Of a stretch of 64,000 nt of DNA, positions 1-8,397 are shown piece after piece (position 1 is the first letter of the stretch; each line of letters begins with the position of its first letter). The stretch covers positions 1 to 64,000 of the forward strand of contig JAYUSZ010000059.1 of NCBI GenBank assembly GCA_043755435.1, written 5' to 3'. A program made the translations under genes and the position numbers. The notes under the pieces are model-generated. The model ran no database searches, was not told where the DNA came from, and saw only the letters and a program-made list of their open reading frames with translations. This DNA comes from JANXSF01 sp043755435. GTDB lineage: Bacteria > Acidobacteriota > Terriglobia > Bryobacterales > Bryobacteraceae.

Positions 1-779
1 CCGAGCGCGCACCAAAATTGCTCATGTCTCTAGAAGCCCGAATGGACCAGATGCGGAGTTATGGTTTAGATGAGGTAATTTGCCTGCCATTCGATCAAGC
101 AATGGCGAATTTATCGCCGGAAGAATTTGCCGAAACTATTCTAATAAACAAGTTAAACGCAAAAGCAGTTGTTGTGGGCGATAACTTCCGCTTCGGCCAC
201 AAACAAGCCGGTGATGTGCAGGCCTTGGCGAGTTTGGGTGAGCATTACGGATTTATTACCGAAGCAGTGGATGCTGTGGTTGTCCGTGGCCGCATTGCAA
301 GTTCCAGTGCAATCCGAAAGCTGTTAGCCGCCGGTGATGTTTCAAAAGCCTGCAGGTTATTGAACCGCCCCAGTACTTTGGAAGGCTCAATTATCAGTGG
401 CCATGGTATCGGATCAAAGCAGACGGTTCCGACATTAAACCTTGCAACCGATGCAGAGGTGCTTCCGGCAAATGGGGTTTACATCACAAGCACGCTCCTT
501 CCAAATCATCTCAGGCCGATTCCATCCATAACTAATATAGGAACTCGTCCTACCTTTGGCGGCGATCGCGTCACCATTGAGACATTTCTTCTTGAACCGC
601 TGCCAGAACAACCTGCAACCATCAAATTGTTTTTCCACCGTCACGTTCGAGAAGAGTTGCACTTTCCTTCCCCAGAAGCATTGCGCGCACAAATCATGAA
701 AGATGTCGACCGGGCTAATGGGTATTGGCGGCGAATGCGCAAAAGCGCAAAGGGCCCGCCGGCGGGCCAGCAATGTTAA
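1..779 (+). CDS. ribF: Riboflavin kinase / FAD synthetase (5'-truncated by window)
   Basis: Bifunctional enzyme that phosphorylates riboflavin to FMN and adenylylates FMN to FAD in the cytoplasm. The frame is open from base 3 with no start, so the N-terminal part of the nucleotidyltransferase domain lies outside the window. Visible are the end of that domain (PF..A.ANLSPEEFAE, VVVGDNFRFGH) and the C-terminal riboflavin kinase domain (GSIISGHGIGSKQTVPTLNL, then NIGTRPTF and ETFLLE). The usual fPTaN of the kinase domain reads VPTLN here, a mild deviation. The stop is TAA at 777-779. About 80 bp separate it from yacG downstream. The family assignment is secure. Confidence 0.95.
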   Translation, partial: ERAPKLLMSLEARMDQMRSYGLDEVICLPFDQAMANLSPEEFAETILINKLNAKAVVVGDNFRFGHKQAGDVQALASLGEHYGFITEAVDAVVVRGRIASSSAIRKLLAAGDVSKACRLLNRPSTLEGSIISGHGIGSKQTVPTLNLATDAEVLPANGVYITSTLLPNHLRPIPSITNIGTRPTFGGDRVTIETFLLEPLPEQPATIKLFFHRHVREELHFPSPEALRAQIMKDVDRANGYWRRMRKSAKGPPAGQQC

Positions 780-859
780 AGGAACTCGAAAGTCCCCCGC
801 CGCCGGAGCTCTGTCTTCGCTTGTTCCTCACAAGTTCAGTGTAAAATTAGATTTTCCAT

Positions 860-1021
860 ATGCGCTGCCCCATCTGCGAAAAAACCGTCAAATTCGGTGA
901 CACCTTCATGCCCTTTTGCTCAGAGCGTTGCAAGCTGATCGACCTTGGCAATTGGGCAAGCGAAAAATACGTAATCCCTGCCACAACCCAAAATATGGAA
1001 GAAAGTGAAGAGAGCGATTAG
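860..1021 (+). CDS. yacG: YacG-type zinc-binding protein (DNA gyrase inhibitor family)
   Basis: A 53-residue protein, easy to miss by length filters. It starts MRCPICEKTV and carries a four-Cys zinc site: CPIC at residues 3-6 and FCSERC near 19-24. This is followed by the family hallmark KLIDLGNWASEKYVIP and an acidic tail. In E. coli YacG binds GyrB and inhibits gyrase; that role here is inherited from the family, not shown. The ATG at 860 lacks a good Shine-Dalgarno. The gene overlaps the start of pgpA by 17 bp, which suggests translational coupling. Family identity is very clear from the motif string. Confidence 0.9.
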   Translation: MRCPICEKTVKFGDTFMPFCSERCKLIDLGNWASEKYVIPATTQNMEESEESD

Positions 1022-1481
1022 TCCCCTTGCCACGGCACTGTCCACTTGGTTCGGTTGCGGATTCTCGCCCAAAGCACCAGGAACGGTGGGTACGCTCGGC
1101 GGCTTAGCCGTCGCCGTACCGCTATCAATCTACGCCGGTTTTACGCAATGGCACTTTGGCCTGCTCACCGTATTGGTTACCCCAATCGGCATTTGGGCGG
1201 CTAACCAAACCATTGCAAGTACGGGAAATCAAGACCCTCAAACGGTTGTCATCGATGAAGTATTGGGCGTCTGGTTAACCCTTGCCGGTGCTACACATTT
1301 CAATTGGCAGAGCTTCGTATTAGCTTTTGCATTGTTCCGTCTGTTTGACATAACCAAGCCTTGGCCCATCCGAAACCTTGAAAAATTGCACGGCGGAACC
1401 GGTGTAATTGTCGACGATTTGGGAGCCGGCGTTTGCGCAGCGGTTGTAATGGCGGTTGCAGGGTGGTTCAATCTTTATTAG
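1005..1481 (+). CDS. pgpA: Phosphatidylglycerophosphatase A
   Basis: Dephosphorylates phosphatidylglycerol phosphate to phosphatidylglycerol at the inner membrane. The 158-residue protein shows the family N-terminus (STWFGCGFSPKAPGTVGTL), a membrane segment near residues 30-60, the acidic VVIDEVLGVW segment that carries metal-binding residues, and the C-terminal FDITKPWPI and DDLGAGV motifs. The chosen start is GTG at 1005, which gives MKRAISPLATALSTWF. It overlaps yacG by 17 bp, and the next gene begins 2 bp after the stop. Length matches the family (about 160-170). Confidence 0.93.
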   Translation: MKRAISPLATALSTWFGCGFSPKAPGTVGTLGGLAVAVPLSIYAGFTQWHFGLLTVLVTPIGIWAANQTIASTGNQDPQTVVIDEVLGVWLTLAGATHFNWQSFVLAFALFRLFDITKPWPIRNLEKLHGGTGVIVDDLGAGVCAAVVMAVAGWFNLY

Positions 1482-1483
1482 GC

Positions 1484-2515
1484 ATGCAAATTTTTAGTGA
1501 ATCAGAAGACAAACCAGAAATCTCCCAGGTGCAGCCTGGAGCGGCCATCGCTGGCGGGGAATTAGAAATTCGTGGGACAGGCTTTTTGCGCAGCGGCAAA
1601 GCCAAAGTGCTGGTTGGCGACGTTCAAGCTCCTATCGTCATTGGCTCTCAGTCTTTCATAATTGCCAAAGTTCCCGATGGCGCGGACAATGGCAACCTGC
1701 TAGTGGACAATGGCGAACGCCTTTCCAGTATCTGGAACTGCGAAATTGGTATTCAACTCGCCGAGGATTTGCATCCTGTTTCCAGCCCCGCAGTGGACGC
1801 ACAAGGAAACATTTTTACAACCTTCAGCGGAACACGCGGCCAAAAGACTCCAGTCTCGGTATATAAAATCGATGCGAGAAAGGGGATGACACCTTTTTTG
1901 AGTGACATCATGAATCCCACAGGCTTGGCGTTCGACAAAGAAGGACTGCTGTACATTTCCAGCCGGAACGATGAAATCGTTTATCAGTGCACACCCACCG
2001 GGCAGCTATCCATTTTTGTGGAAGGCATGGGAACGGCAACGGGTTTGGCCTTTGACGATGAAGGCAACCTTTATGTCGGCGATAGAAGCGGCACAATTTT
2101 CAAAGTCAGCCCAACCCGCCAAATCTACGTTTTCGCGACAGTCGAACCGTCAATCGCCGCCTACCATATGGCATTCGGACCCGATCAGCATTTGTACATT
2201 ACCGGGCCAACCACATCCAGCTATGATGTGGTCCATCGTGTCTCTCCTGACGGTCAAGTAGACGTATTCTTCCGCGGGCTGGGCCGCCCTCAAGGACTTG
2301 CTTTCGATGCCGAAGGCAATCTATTTGTAAGTGCCTCTCTTGCAGGCCGGCGTGGTGTTGTTCGCATTACTCCAGACAAACAAGCCAGCCTGTTCTTGTC
2401 CGGACCCGGAATTGTCGGCATTGCATTTACGCCGTCAAGAACGCTTGCCGTCGCAACGAACAATGCAATCTTCCGTGTCAACGTGGGTATTGCCGGAAGG
2501 CCCATCTGGGGATGA
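1484..2515 (+). CDS. IPT/TIG domain plus NHL-type beta-propeller protein
   Basis: A 343-residue protein that I cannot name more closely. Residues about 8-90 look like an IPT/TIG immunoglobulin-like domain (ISQVQPGAAIAGGELEIRGT). The rest is a repeated propeller pattern with blades such as PTGLAFDKEGLLYISSR, ATGLAFDDEGNLYVGDR and PQGLAFDAEGNLFVSAS, typical of NHL or SMP-30-like folds that bind ligands or act as scaffolds. No signal peptide is visible when ATG 1484 is used; an upstream in-frame start at 1433 would run into pgpA. It lies between pgpA (2 bp gap) and cinA (4 bp overlap), so it is co-transcribed. Catalytic activity cannot be inferred. Confidence 0.75.
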   Translation: MQIFSESEDKPEISQVQPGAAIAGGELEIRGTGFLRSGKAKVLVGDVQAPIVIGSQSFIIAKVPDGADNGNLLVDNGERLSSIWNCEIGIQLAEDLHPVSSPAVDAQGNIFTTFSGTRGQKTPVSVYKIDARKGMTPFLSDIMNPTGLAFDKEGLLYISSRNDEIVYQCTPTGQLSIFVEGMGTATGLAFDDEGNLYVGDRSGTIFKVSPTRQIYVFATVEPSIAAYHMAFGPDQHLYITGPTTSSYDVVHRVSPDGQVDVFFRGLGRPQGLAFDAEGNLFVSASLAGRRGVVRITPDKQASLFLSGPGIVGIAFTPSRTLAVATNNAIFRVNVGIAGRPIWG

Positions 2516-3747
2516 ACGCCGAAATTATAGCTGTTGGGTCCGAACTGCTAACGCCAACCAAGATTGACACGAACTCCTTGTGGCTCACTGATCAGTTGAA
2601 CACGCTGGGGGTTGAAGTTGTCTTGAAATCCATTGTGGCTGACGACCGGCCAAGGCTCACAGCTCAGATAGAAGCAGCATTTCATCGTTCCGATATTGTT
2701 CTGATCACGGGTGGCCTGGGTCCCACTGAGGACGACATAACCCGGGACGCCGCAGCCGCCGCCCTTGGGGTTGGTCAGACCTATCGACCCGAAATTGCCG
2801 AACAAATTGCCGCGTTGTTCATCCGCCTTGGCCGCAAAACTATGGCCGAGAACAACAAGCGTCAAGCTTTTGTTTTGGATGGTGCCGAGGTTCTTGATAA
2901 TCCCAGAGGCACTGCTCCGGCACAATGGATCGCTAAGGATGGCCGAGTAGTTATCCTTCTTCCAGGACCTCCAAGGGAAATGAAGCCACTGTTCGCCGAG
3001 CAGTGCATTCCCCGCATTGAAAGGCTTCTGCCACCCATTGTGATCCGCACTCGTTTTTACCGCGTGGCAGGCATCGGTGAATCAGATCTGGATCAGCTCA
3101 TCGCACCGGTTTATACTAAATACACAAATCCCGTCACCACGATTCTTGCTTCTCCCGGTGATATCCACATTCATCTGCGCGCTCGTTGCGATACTGAACA
3201 GGAGGCAGAAAAGCTGCTTACCGAAGTAGCCGATCAGGTACTTGAACTCTTGGGAGACAAGGTTTATTCCGACGATGGAGCCGACCTTGAAACCGCTGTA
3301 GGCCGCAAGTTAAAAGCGAAAGGCGCTTGGTTAGCAGTCGCCGAAAGTTGCACTGGTGGCTTGATTGGCGAACGCATCACAAGCGTTGCCGGTAGTTCCA
3401 ACTATTTCCGCGGCGGCTTCTTAACCTATACCGCTCAGATGAAACATGAAATGGTGAGCGTGCCTTTGGAAATGCTTGCGGAGCACACAGCGGTTAGTGA
3501 AGCTGTTGCAAAAGCAATGGCCAGCGGTGCACGCACAAAGACAAAGGCCGATTACGCGCTTTCCGCGACGGGCTACGCAGGCCCTGATGGTGGCGACGAC
3601 GGCACGCCCGCTGGAGTGGTGTGGATTGGCTTGGCTTCTCCTGATGGTGTGGAGGCCCGTAAATTTCAATTGTGGGGCGACCGCGAACGGGTGCGGTCCG
3701 TTGCCGCGATATACGCCCTCGATTGGCTTCGCAAGAAATTATCTTGA
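2512..3747 (+). CDS. cinA: CinA family protein (nicotinamide-nucleotide amidohydrolase)
   Basis: A 411-residue CinA with both domains. The N-terminal molybdopterin-binding-like (MoaB/MogA fold) domain runs from AEIIAVGSELL with ITGGLGPTEDD and LLPGPPREM. The C-terminal PncC amidohydrolase domain has VAESCTGGLIGERIT and YALSATGYAGPDGG...GTPAGVVWIGL. The family deamidates NMN to NaMN for NAD salvage, and the N-terminal half may hydrolyse ADP-ribose. Length is normal. The start overlaps the propeller gene by 4 bp (ATGA). Its last 82 bp overlap the end of the convergent POTRA gene, which is unusual. Confidence 0.93.
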   Translation: MNAEIIAVGSELLTPTKIDTNSLWLTDQLNTLGVEVVLKSIVADDRPRLTAQIEAAFHRSDIVLITGGLGPTEDDITRDAAAAALGVGQTYRPEIAEQIAALFIRLGRKTMAENNKRQAFVLDGAEVLDNPRGTAPAQWIAKDGRVVILLPGPPREMKPLFAEQCIPRIERLLPPIVIRTRFYRVAGIGESDLDQLIAPVYTKYTNPVTTILASPGDIHIHLRARCDTEQEAEKLLTEVADQVLELLGDKVYSDDGADLETAVGRKLKAKGAWLAVAESCTGGLIGERITSVAGSSNYFRGGFLTYTAQMKHEMVSVPLEMLAEHTAVSEAVAKAMASGARTKTKADYALSATGYAGPDGGDDGTPAGVVWIGLASPDGVEARKFQLWGDRERVRSVAAIYALDWLRKKLS

Positions 3748-5108
3748 GGTGGAGGCACACCCAGAATAATGGGATCCTTCTTCGAAGCCTCACCTTTAAA
3801 TTGCAGCGTCACCGAAACCGTGTTGGAACGATCATCAAAGGTCAGCTTCGCCTTGGTGTCGTCCCCCAAATTGTCGAATAACCGTTGCTCGCGGATCTCA
3901 CCAAGGAAGCGATCAGGATATTCAGCATTGAATGCCTTGCCTTCTTTCAGTCCCCACATTTTCCGGATCGGCGGTTCCGATAAAAGATCCAAACCCTCAA
4001 TTTTCAATGCTCGAAATGTATACTGTTGACCGGCGACGACGTGGTATTTCACAGCCACCCAATGCTTTTCGTCGTTGTAGACCCGATCGTATGTCACCGC
4101 GGCACGCATATATCCTTTGCGTTTGACAAATTTCAAAATCTTGTCTTTGGCTTGCTCAACAAGATCGAAATTAGCAACTTCCCCAGTCTTCAACTTAATA
4201 TCGTCAAGCAGTTCCTTAACCGGACTCCATCCATCCACTTCGACGGCGTTCAAACCAAAGGGCAAGCCTTCTTCCACTTGCACTTTCACCACAACCCCGG
4301 TAACATCCTTGGCTGGTTGTGTTGAAATTTTCGCCCACTTCACGCGCATCAAACCCTTAGCCTCATAAAACGGGCGCAATTGCATATCCAGAATTTCACG
4401 CATCCGGGTTTCGGAATAGGAAACACCCACAGCAACTTCAGCGATCTTATTGCGGAGGTCTTCCGGACGAATTTCCTTGGTTCCAGAAAAATCTACTTCA
4501 GCGATAGTCATAGGAGCAGCAGCGGAGCGAAACACAACCGTCAACCGAATCGCTGTGTCAGCAACCACTTTGGCTGCCACGTCACTGGTGTTCATATAGT
4601 CTTTCAAAATTTTCACGTAGCGCTTCAGCACTGGTTCGGTAGCTGGGATCAATGGGCCAAACAAAGGATCGTTGGCAGCAAGGTGGTCGCGGAGTTCAGA
4701 ATCGGGCCGTGGTAGACCTTCAAACCGGATCGGATAGACCTGCTCCAACTCCTGCACCTCGAAAGTTAGAGCGAAACTTTTCCCGGATGCGCCCGGCTCA
4801 TAACGATAGGCGACCGTAGAAAAGACGCCAGCTTCCACCAATTGCGCCTGCGCCTTGTCGAAACTTTCTTTGGAACCAATTTGGCCAACCTTCAGCCCAC
4901 TGGCCCTGCTCACCTGGTCGGGCTTGTACCGTTTGACGCCTTCGACGGCAATTTTTTCAATCAGAAAATCCTGTTGGATTGCTGCAGGAGTATTCCCTGA
5001 GGCCTTTGGAATGGTGATGGGCTTCTTCACTGGCGGTGGAGGGCGACGCGTAGTTTGTGGAAAGCAGGCTGCGCACAATACCAGCCCAGGAATAAGATAC
5101 TTCAACAT
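3666..5108 (-). CDS. POTRA-repeat protein, BamA/Omp85-like without beta-barrel
   Basis: A 480-residue exported protein. The N-terminus MLKYLIPGLVLCAACFPQ is a signal peptide, possibly lipoprotein-type although the lipobox is weak. About four POTRA-like repeats follow; recognisable edges are KIAVEGVKRYKPDQVSRASG, YPIRFEGLPR, IAEVDFSGTKEIRPEDLRNK, LNAVEVDGWSPVKELLDD and FRALKIEGLDLLSE. POTRA domains of BamA/TamA bind nascent outer-membrane proteins in the periplasm. The roughly 300-residue surface-antigen barrel expected in BamA is absent, so this is not a complete BamA. The C-terminus runs 82 bp into convergent cinA and ends in a low-complexity Arg/Ser tail, perhaps because an original stop was lost. 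Role is inferred as periplasmic scaffolding. Confidence 0.75.
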   Translation of the reverse strand: MLKYLIPGLVLCAACFPQTTRRPPPPVKKPITIPKASGNTPAAIQQDFLIEKIAVEGVKRYKPDQVSRASGLKVGQIGSKESFDKAQAQLVEAGVFSTVAYRYEPGASGKSFALTFEVQELEQVYPIRFEGLPRPDSELRDHLAANDPLFGPLIPATEPVLKRYVKILKDYMNTSDVAAKVVADTAIRLTVVFRSAAAPMTIAEVDFSGTKEIRPEDLRNKIAEVAVGVSYSETRMREILDMQLRPFYEAKGLMRVKWAKISTQPAKDVTGVVVKVQVEEGLPFGLNAVEVDGWSPVKELLDDIKLKTGEVANFDLVEQAKDKILKFVKRKGYMRAAVTYDRVYNDEKHWVAVKYHVVAGQQYTFRALKIEGLDLLSEPPIRKMWGLKEGKAFNAEYPDRFLGEIREQRLFDNLGDDTKAKLTFDDRSNTVSVTLQFKGEASKKDPIILGVPPPQDNFLRSQSRAYIAATDRTRSRSPHN

Positions 5109-5175
5109 GTTTTGACTCTCTTTGAGTATAGATACCTAGCGGAGCCGTCGGGTTTCATCTTAGAGGGCGAAACAG

Positions 5176-6249
5176 CTATGCGAGTTGGAAAAAATCGACC
5201 AAAACCTGCTCCGGACGCTCCGGGATCAGGCGCGTAGAAGCAGGAGAGTCGTAACAAATCATAACTTCAAGTCCTCCAGCGGGCTTTGAAATGATCGCGA
5301 TTCCTTCTGCGTGATCCTTACCTGCGGCTTCCCCTTGACCGAAGGGCACTGCAAGGACCTTCTCCAGGATGTTATTCGATTGCCAAATCATGACTTCAAC
5401 AGCGTTATCCAGCGCTTTTGGCCAACGATAAAGAAATACTGGACCATCCAGTTCCATGGTTGGACCGGCAAGAATGTAGAGATCTTTGCCGTTGATCGCT
5501 AACTCGCGAATGCCAAGCCCACCTAGTTGGAGAAAGTGTTTTCTTATCGCACCTTCAATCGAAATCAGACCAGCACCGGAATCCTTCCATTGAAACTCAA
5601 TAATGACAGCCCAGCCTCGGATAACCGGTCCACGAAGGCCAAGGAACACGCGGTTGCCGATGACAGCTAAACCTTCGATGTCAAGACCGTTCTCTTTACT
5701 GGGTACAGAGCAAGAGGGGCCCAGGTGTTTATCAGCGCGAATAGCGCTGGTGAGTTGATCGCCCTTCGCATCCCCATCAAGCCGGGCGGCAGTTAAGCTG
5801 CCAACTGTCTTAGCCAGATTCCCATTGGCATCAACGGGAAAACGAGCAAGGGTATGGCGATTACGCTCTGCATCAATTTCAAGAAGTCGCGCGCGATTCT
5901 TTTCTGCTGGTTTGTCGGGCTCAGCTTTCTTGCGCTTCAAGCAATGGGACCCGACCACCCAAAGATACCCACCATTAAGATCAAGGCCTTCGATGTCAAT
6001 TTCCTTAATCACCCCCTGATCATCAGCGACTAGTTTAATGAATGTTCCCAGATTCGTTCGCTGGTGCTGACCGAAATTACCTGCCGCATCAACCGTCATC
6101 CGGTCAATTGCAGTTCCTTCGTCGCCGCCAAGCCAAAGATGTTGTCCGGATAATACTATCGCGGAAAAATTATCACGGATTTTGAGACGATCTGCGTTGG
6201 GAATGGAATTATCTAGAGTCAGAATTCGATGGTTAGGGGCGGGGGGCAT
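5176..6249 (-). CDS. DUF3616 domain protein
   Basis: Resembles the uncharacterised DUF3616 family. Typical pieces are LWLGGDEGTAIDRM, IDIEGLDLNGGYLWVVGSHC, KENGLDIEGLAVIGNRVFLG, GLGIREL and a late GKDHAEGIAI. The repeated DIEG motifs suggest a propeller-like fold. No signal peptide is obvious. I chose ATG 6249 (MPPAPNHRILTLD). A longer form from TTG 6300 is possible, with a GGAGGG about 13 nt upstream of it, rather far for a ribosome site. It is divergent from lpdA and sits 67 bp downstream of the POTRA gene start. Function is unknown. Confidence 0.7.
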   Translation of the reverse strand: MPPAPNHRILTLDNSIPNADRLKIRDNFSAIVLSGQHLWLGGDEGTAIDRMTVDAAGNFGQHQRTNLGTFIKLVADDQGVIKEIDIEGLDLNGGYLWVVGSHCLKRKKAEPDKPAEKNRARLLEIDAERNRHTLARFPVDANGNLAKTVGSLTAARLDGDAKGDQLTSAIRADKHLGPSCSVPSKENGLDIEGLAVIGNRVFLGLRGPVIRGWAVIIEFQWKDSGAGLISIEGAIRKHFLQLGGLGIRELAINGKDLYILAGPTMELDGPVFLYRWPKALDNAVEVMIWQSNNILEKVLAVPFGQGEAAGKDHAEGIAIISKPAGGLEVMICYDSPASTRLIPERPEQVLVDFFQLA

Positions 6250-6343
6250 GGACGAAATATATCGAATACAATGTTCCGAAGCAACCGGGTTATTATTCAA
6301 CTACTAACGTTGTCCCTCCAATGCAATGTTAAACTGAAAATAA

Positions 6344-7738
6344 ATGTCCTACGACCTAGTTATCATCGGTAGCGGCCCGGGCGGCTACTCGGCAGCAGTC
6401 CGCGCTGGCCAATATGGCCTAAAAACCGCAATTATTGAAAAAGATCCCAAATTGGGTGGCACTTGTCTGCACGTTGGCTGCATTCCCACCAAGGCCCTGC
6501 TGCACTCGGCCGAAGTTTGGGACTACTTCATCAACCCTGGCGATCAGGGAATGAGTTGTGAAAACCCTCAATTGAATTACCCTTCTGTTCTGGGCCGTAA
6601 AGACAACATCATCTCGAAACATGCCAAAGGCGTTGAGTTCCTGATGAAGAAGAACAAAGTTGAAGTGATTAAAGGCTTCGGCATTTTGAAGGGTAGTGGA
6701 AAGATTGAAATTCGATCAGAAGGGAATGTTCGCGAAATTGAGAGTAAGAACATTATCATCGCAACCGGTAGTGAGGCTCGCATGCTCCCGGGGCTAACAC
6801 CCGACCCTGCTTATCTTCTAACCAACGTTGAAATTCTAAAAATGGGCACAGTGCCCAAATCCCTGGCCATCATCGGAGCAGGGGCTGTGGGCGTTGAGTT
6901 CGGGTCTATCTTCCACCGTTTTGGAACGAAAGTCACCATACTGGAAATGCTTCCTCGATTGGTGCCTGTGGAAGACGAGGAAGTCTCAAAAGAACTGTCG
7001 CGCTGTTTCAAGAAAGCTGGTATCCGTTGCGAAACTGGCGCCAAAGCAGAAAATATTCGCCGCACTCCCACCGGTGTGGCACTGACCGTTACTCTTGCCA
7101 ATGGAACCAAAGAAGAACTGGAAGCGGAAAAACTTCTGGTTGCTGTGGGTCGCAAGCCCAACACGGAAAACATCGGCCTAGCCAGTACTCGCGTTGAATT
7201 GGATCGCGGCTTTATCAAGGTTGACGGCTTCCAACGCACTTCTGAACTAGGCGTCTACGCAATTGGAGACGTGGTAGCCGGCACCCCTCAATTGGCCCAT
7301 GTCGCCACTATGGAGGGAATGATTGCAGTGGGCCACATTGCTGGAAAAGACGTAAAGCCGATTAACAAGAATCGCATTCCTGGAGCCACTTACACGGAAC
7401 CGGGCATTGGCAGCGTTGGTCTTACCGAAGCCCAAGCCAGAGCCGCCGGTCACGATGTCAAAGTTGGCAAGTTCCCATTCTCAGGCAATTCAAAGGCATC
7501 CATCCTTGGACACCATGAAGGCTTTGTGAAGATTGTAGCCGACGCAAAATATGGCGAAATTCTGGGCGTGCACATCATTGGCCCCCACGGTTACGAATTA
7601 ATTGCCGAAGCCGTAACAGCCATGGAAGCAGAAGCCACGGTGGAATCCATGATGGCCACCATTCACGCCCATCCGACACTTTACGAAGCTGTTGGCGAGG
7701 CGTTCAACGCCGTATACGGAATGGCCATTAATGCATAA
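6344..7738 (+). CDS. lpdA: Dihydrolipoyl dehydrogenase (E3)
   Basis: Reoxidises dihydrolipoyl groups of 2-oxoacid dehydrogenase complexes using FAD and NAD+. The 464-residue protein has the FAD-binding GSGPGGYSAA, the redox disulfide in GGTCLHVGCIPTK (Cys41/Cys46), the NAD-binding GAGAVGVEFGSIFHRFG, the second FAD motif YAIGDV, and the C-terminal HAHPTLYEAVGEA with the active-site His-Glu. It is followed by lipB (8-bp overlap) and an E2 gene, so the cluster supplies E3, lipoylation and E2. No E1 gene is adjacent; an aceE-type E1 appears at the far end of the window. Confidence 0.96.
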   Translation: MSYDLVIIGSGPGGYSAAVRAGQYGLKTAIIEKDPKLGGTCLHVGCIPTKALLHSAEVWDYFINPGDQGMSCENPQLNYPSVLGRKDNIISKHAKGVEFLMKKNKVEVIKGFGILKGSGKIEIRSEGNVREIESKNIIIATGSEARMLPGLTPDPAYLLTNVEILKMGTVPKSLAIIGAGAVGVEFGSIFHRFGTKVTILEMLPRLVPVEDEEVSKELSRCFKKAGIRCETGAKAENIRRTPTGVALTVTLANGTKEELEAEKLLVAVGRKPNTENIGLASTRVELDRGFIKVDGFQRTSELGVYAIGDVVAGTPQLAHVATMEGMIAVGHIAGKDVKPINKNRIPGATYTEPGIGSVGLTEAQARAAGHDVKVGKFPFSGNSKASILGHHEGFVKIVADAKYGEILGVHIIGPHGYELIAEAVTAMEAEATVESMMATIHAHPTLYEAVGEAFNAVYGMAINA

Positions 7739-8396
7739 TATGGAAATCCAGCGTCTGGGCAGGATTGGGTTTGGGGAAGCTTATGAGATGCAACGCAAGT
7801 TGGTGGACCAGCGCAAGCAGAGCCTTATCCCAGATCAGTTTCTGCTTCTGGAACATCCGCACACTGTAACAATGGGCCGCAATGGACATACCGAAAATGT
7901 CCTTGCTTCACCCGAAGTTTTGGAAAGGACCGGTATCGCGTTTCATCAAACAGATCGCGGCGGCGACGTTACCTATCATGGACCCGGTCAAATCATCGGG
8001 TACGCCGTAATCGACCTGCGCGATTGGAAGCGCGATGTGGTAGCCTACGTTCGCGGACTGGAAGAGGTGCTGATTCGCTCCCTGTGCGAATTTGGAATCG
8101 AGGGAACTCGCCTGGAAGGTTGTACGGGAGTCTGGGTGGACGGCAAGAAAGTTGCAGCCATCGGCGTCCATATCAGCCGATGGGTTACCAGCCACGGATT
8201 CGCTTTGAACGTGGATACAGACCTCAAATATTTTCAATACATTGTTCCCTGCGGATTGACCAAGCCCGTCACCAGCCTCAGAGAACTTGGTTGCCTTGCA
8301 AGCCGCGAATCAGTGGAGTTAGCGCTGGTCCGGCACATGAGTGAAGTTTTTAGCCTGACGCCGGTAGAACCGGCCCTCACAATGGAGAATGCTTAA
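7731..8396 (+). CDS. lipB: Lipoyl(octanoyl) transferase
   Basis: Transfers octanoyl from acyl carrier protein to lipoyl domains, the first step of protein lipoylation. Family signatures are RGGDVTYHGPGQIIGYAVIDL, VDGKKVAAIGVHISRW with the catalytic Lys, HGFALNV, and IVPCGLTKPVTSL with the nucleophilic Cys. The protein is about 221 residues, a normal length. Start candidates are ATG 7731 (overlapping lpdA by 8 bp) or ATG 7740 (1 bp after its stop). Placement between lpdA and the E2 gene fits a dedicated lipoylation cluster. No lipA is present in this window. Confidence 0.94.
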   Translation: MHNMEIQRLGRIGFGEAYEMQRKLVDQRKQSLIPDQFLLLEHPHTVTMGRNGHTENVLASPEVLERTGIAFHQTDRGGDVTYHGPGQIIGYAVIDLRDWKRDVVAYVRGLEEVLIRSLCEFGIEGTRLEGCTGVWVDGKKVAAIGVHISRWVTSHGFALNVDTDLKYFQYIVPCGLTKPVTSLRELGCLASRESVELALVRHMSEVFSLTPVEPALTMENA

Positions 8397-8397
8397 A

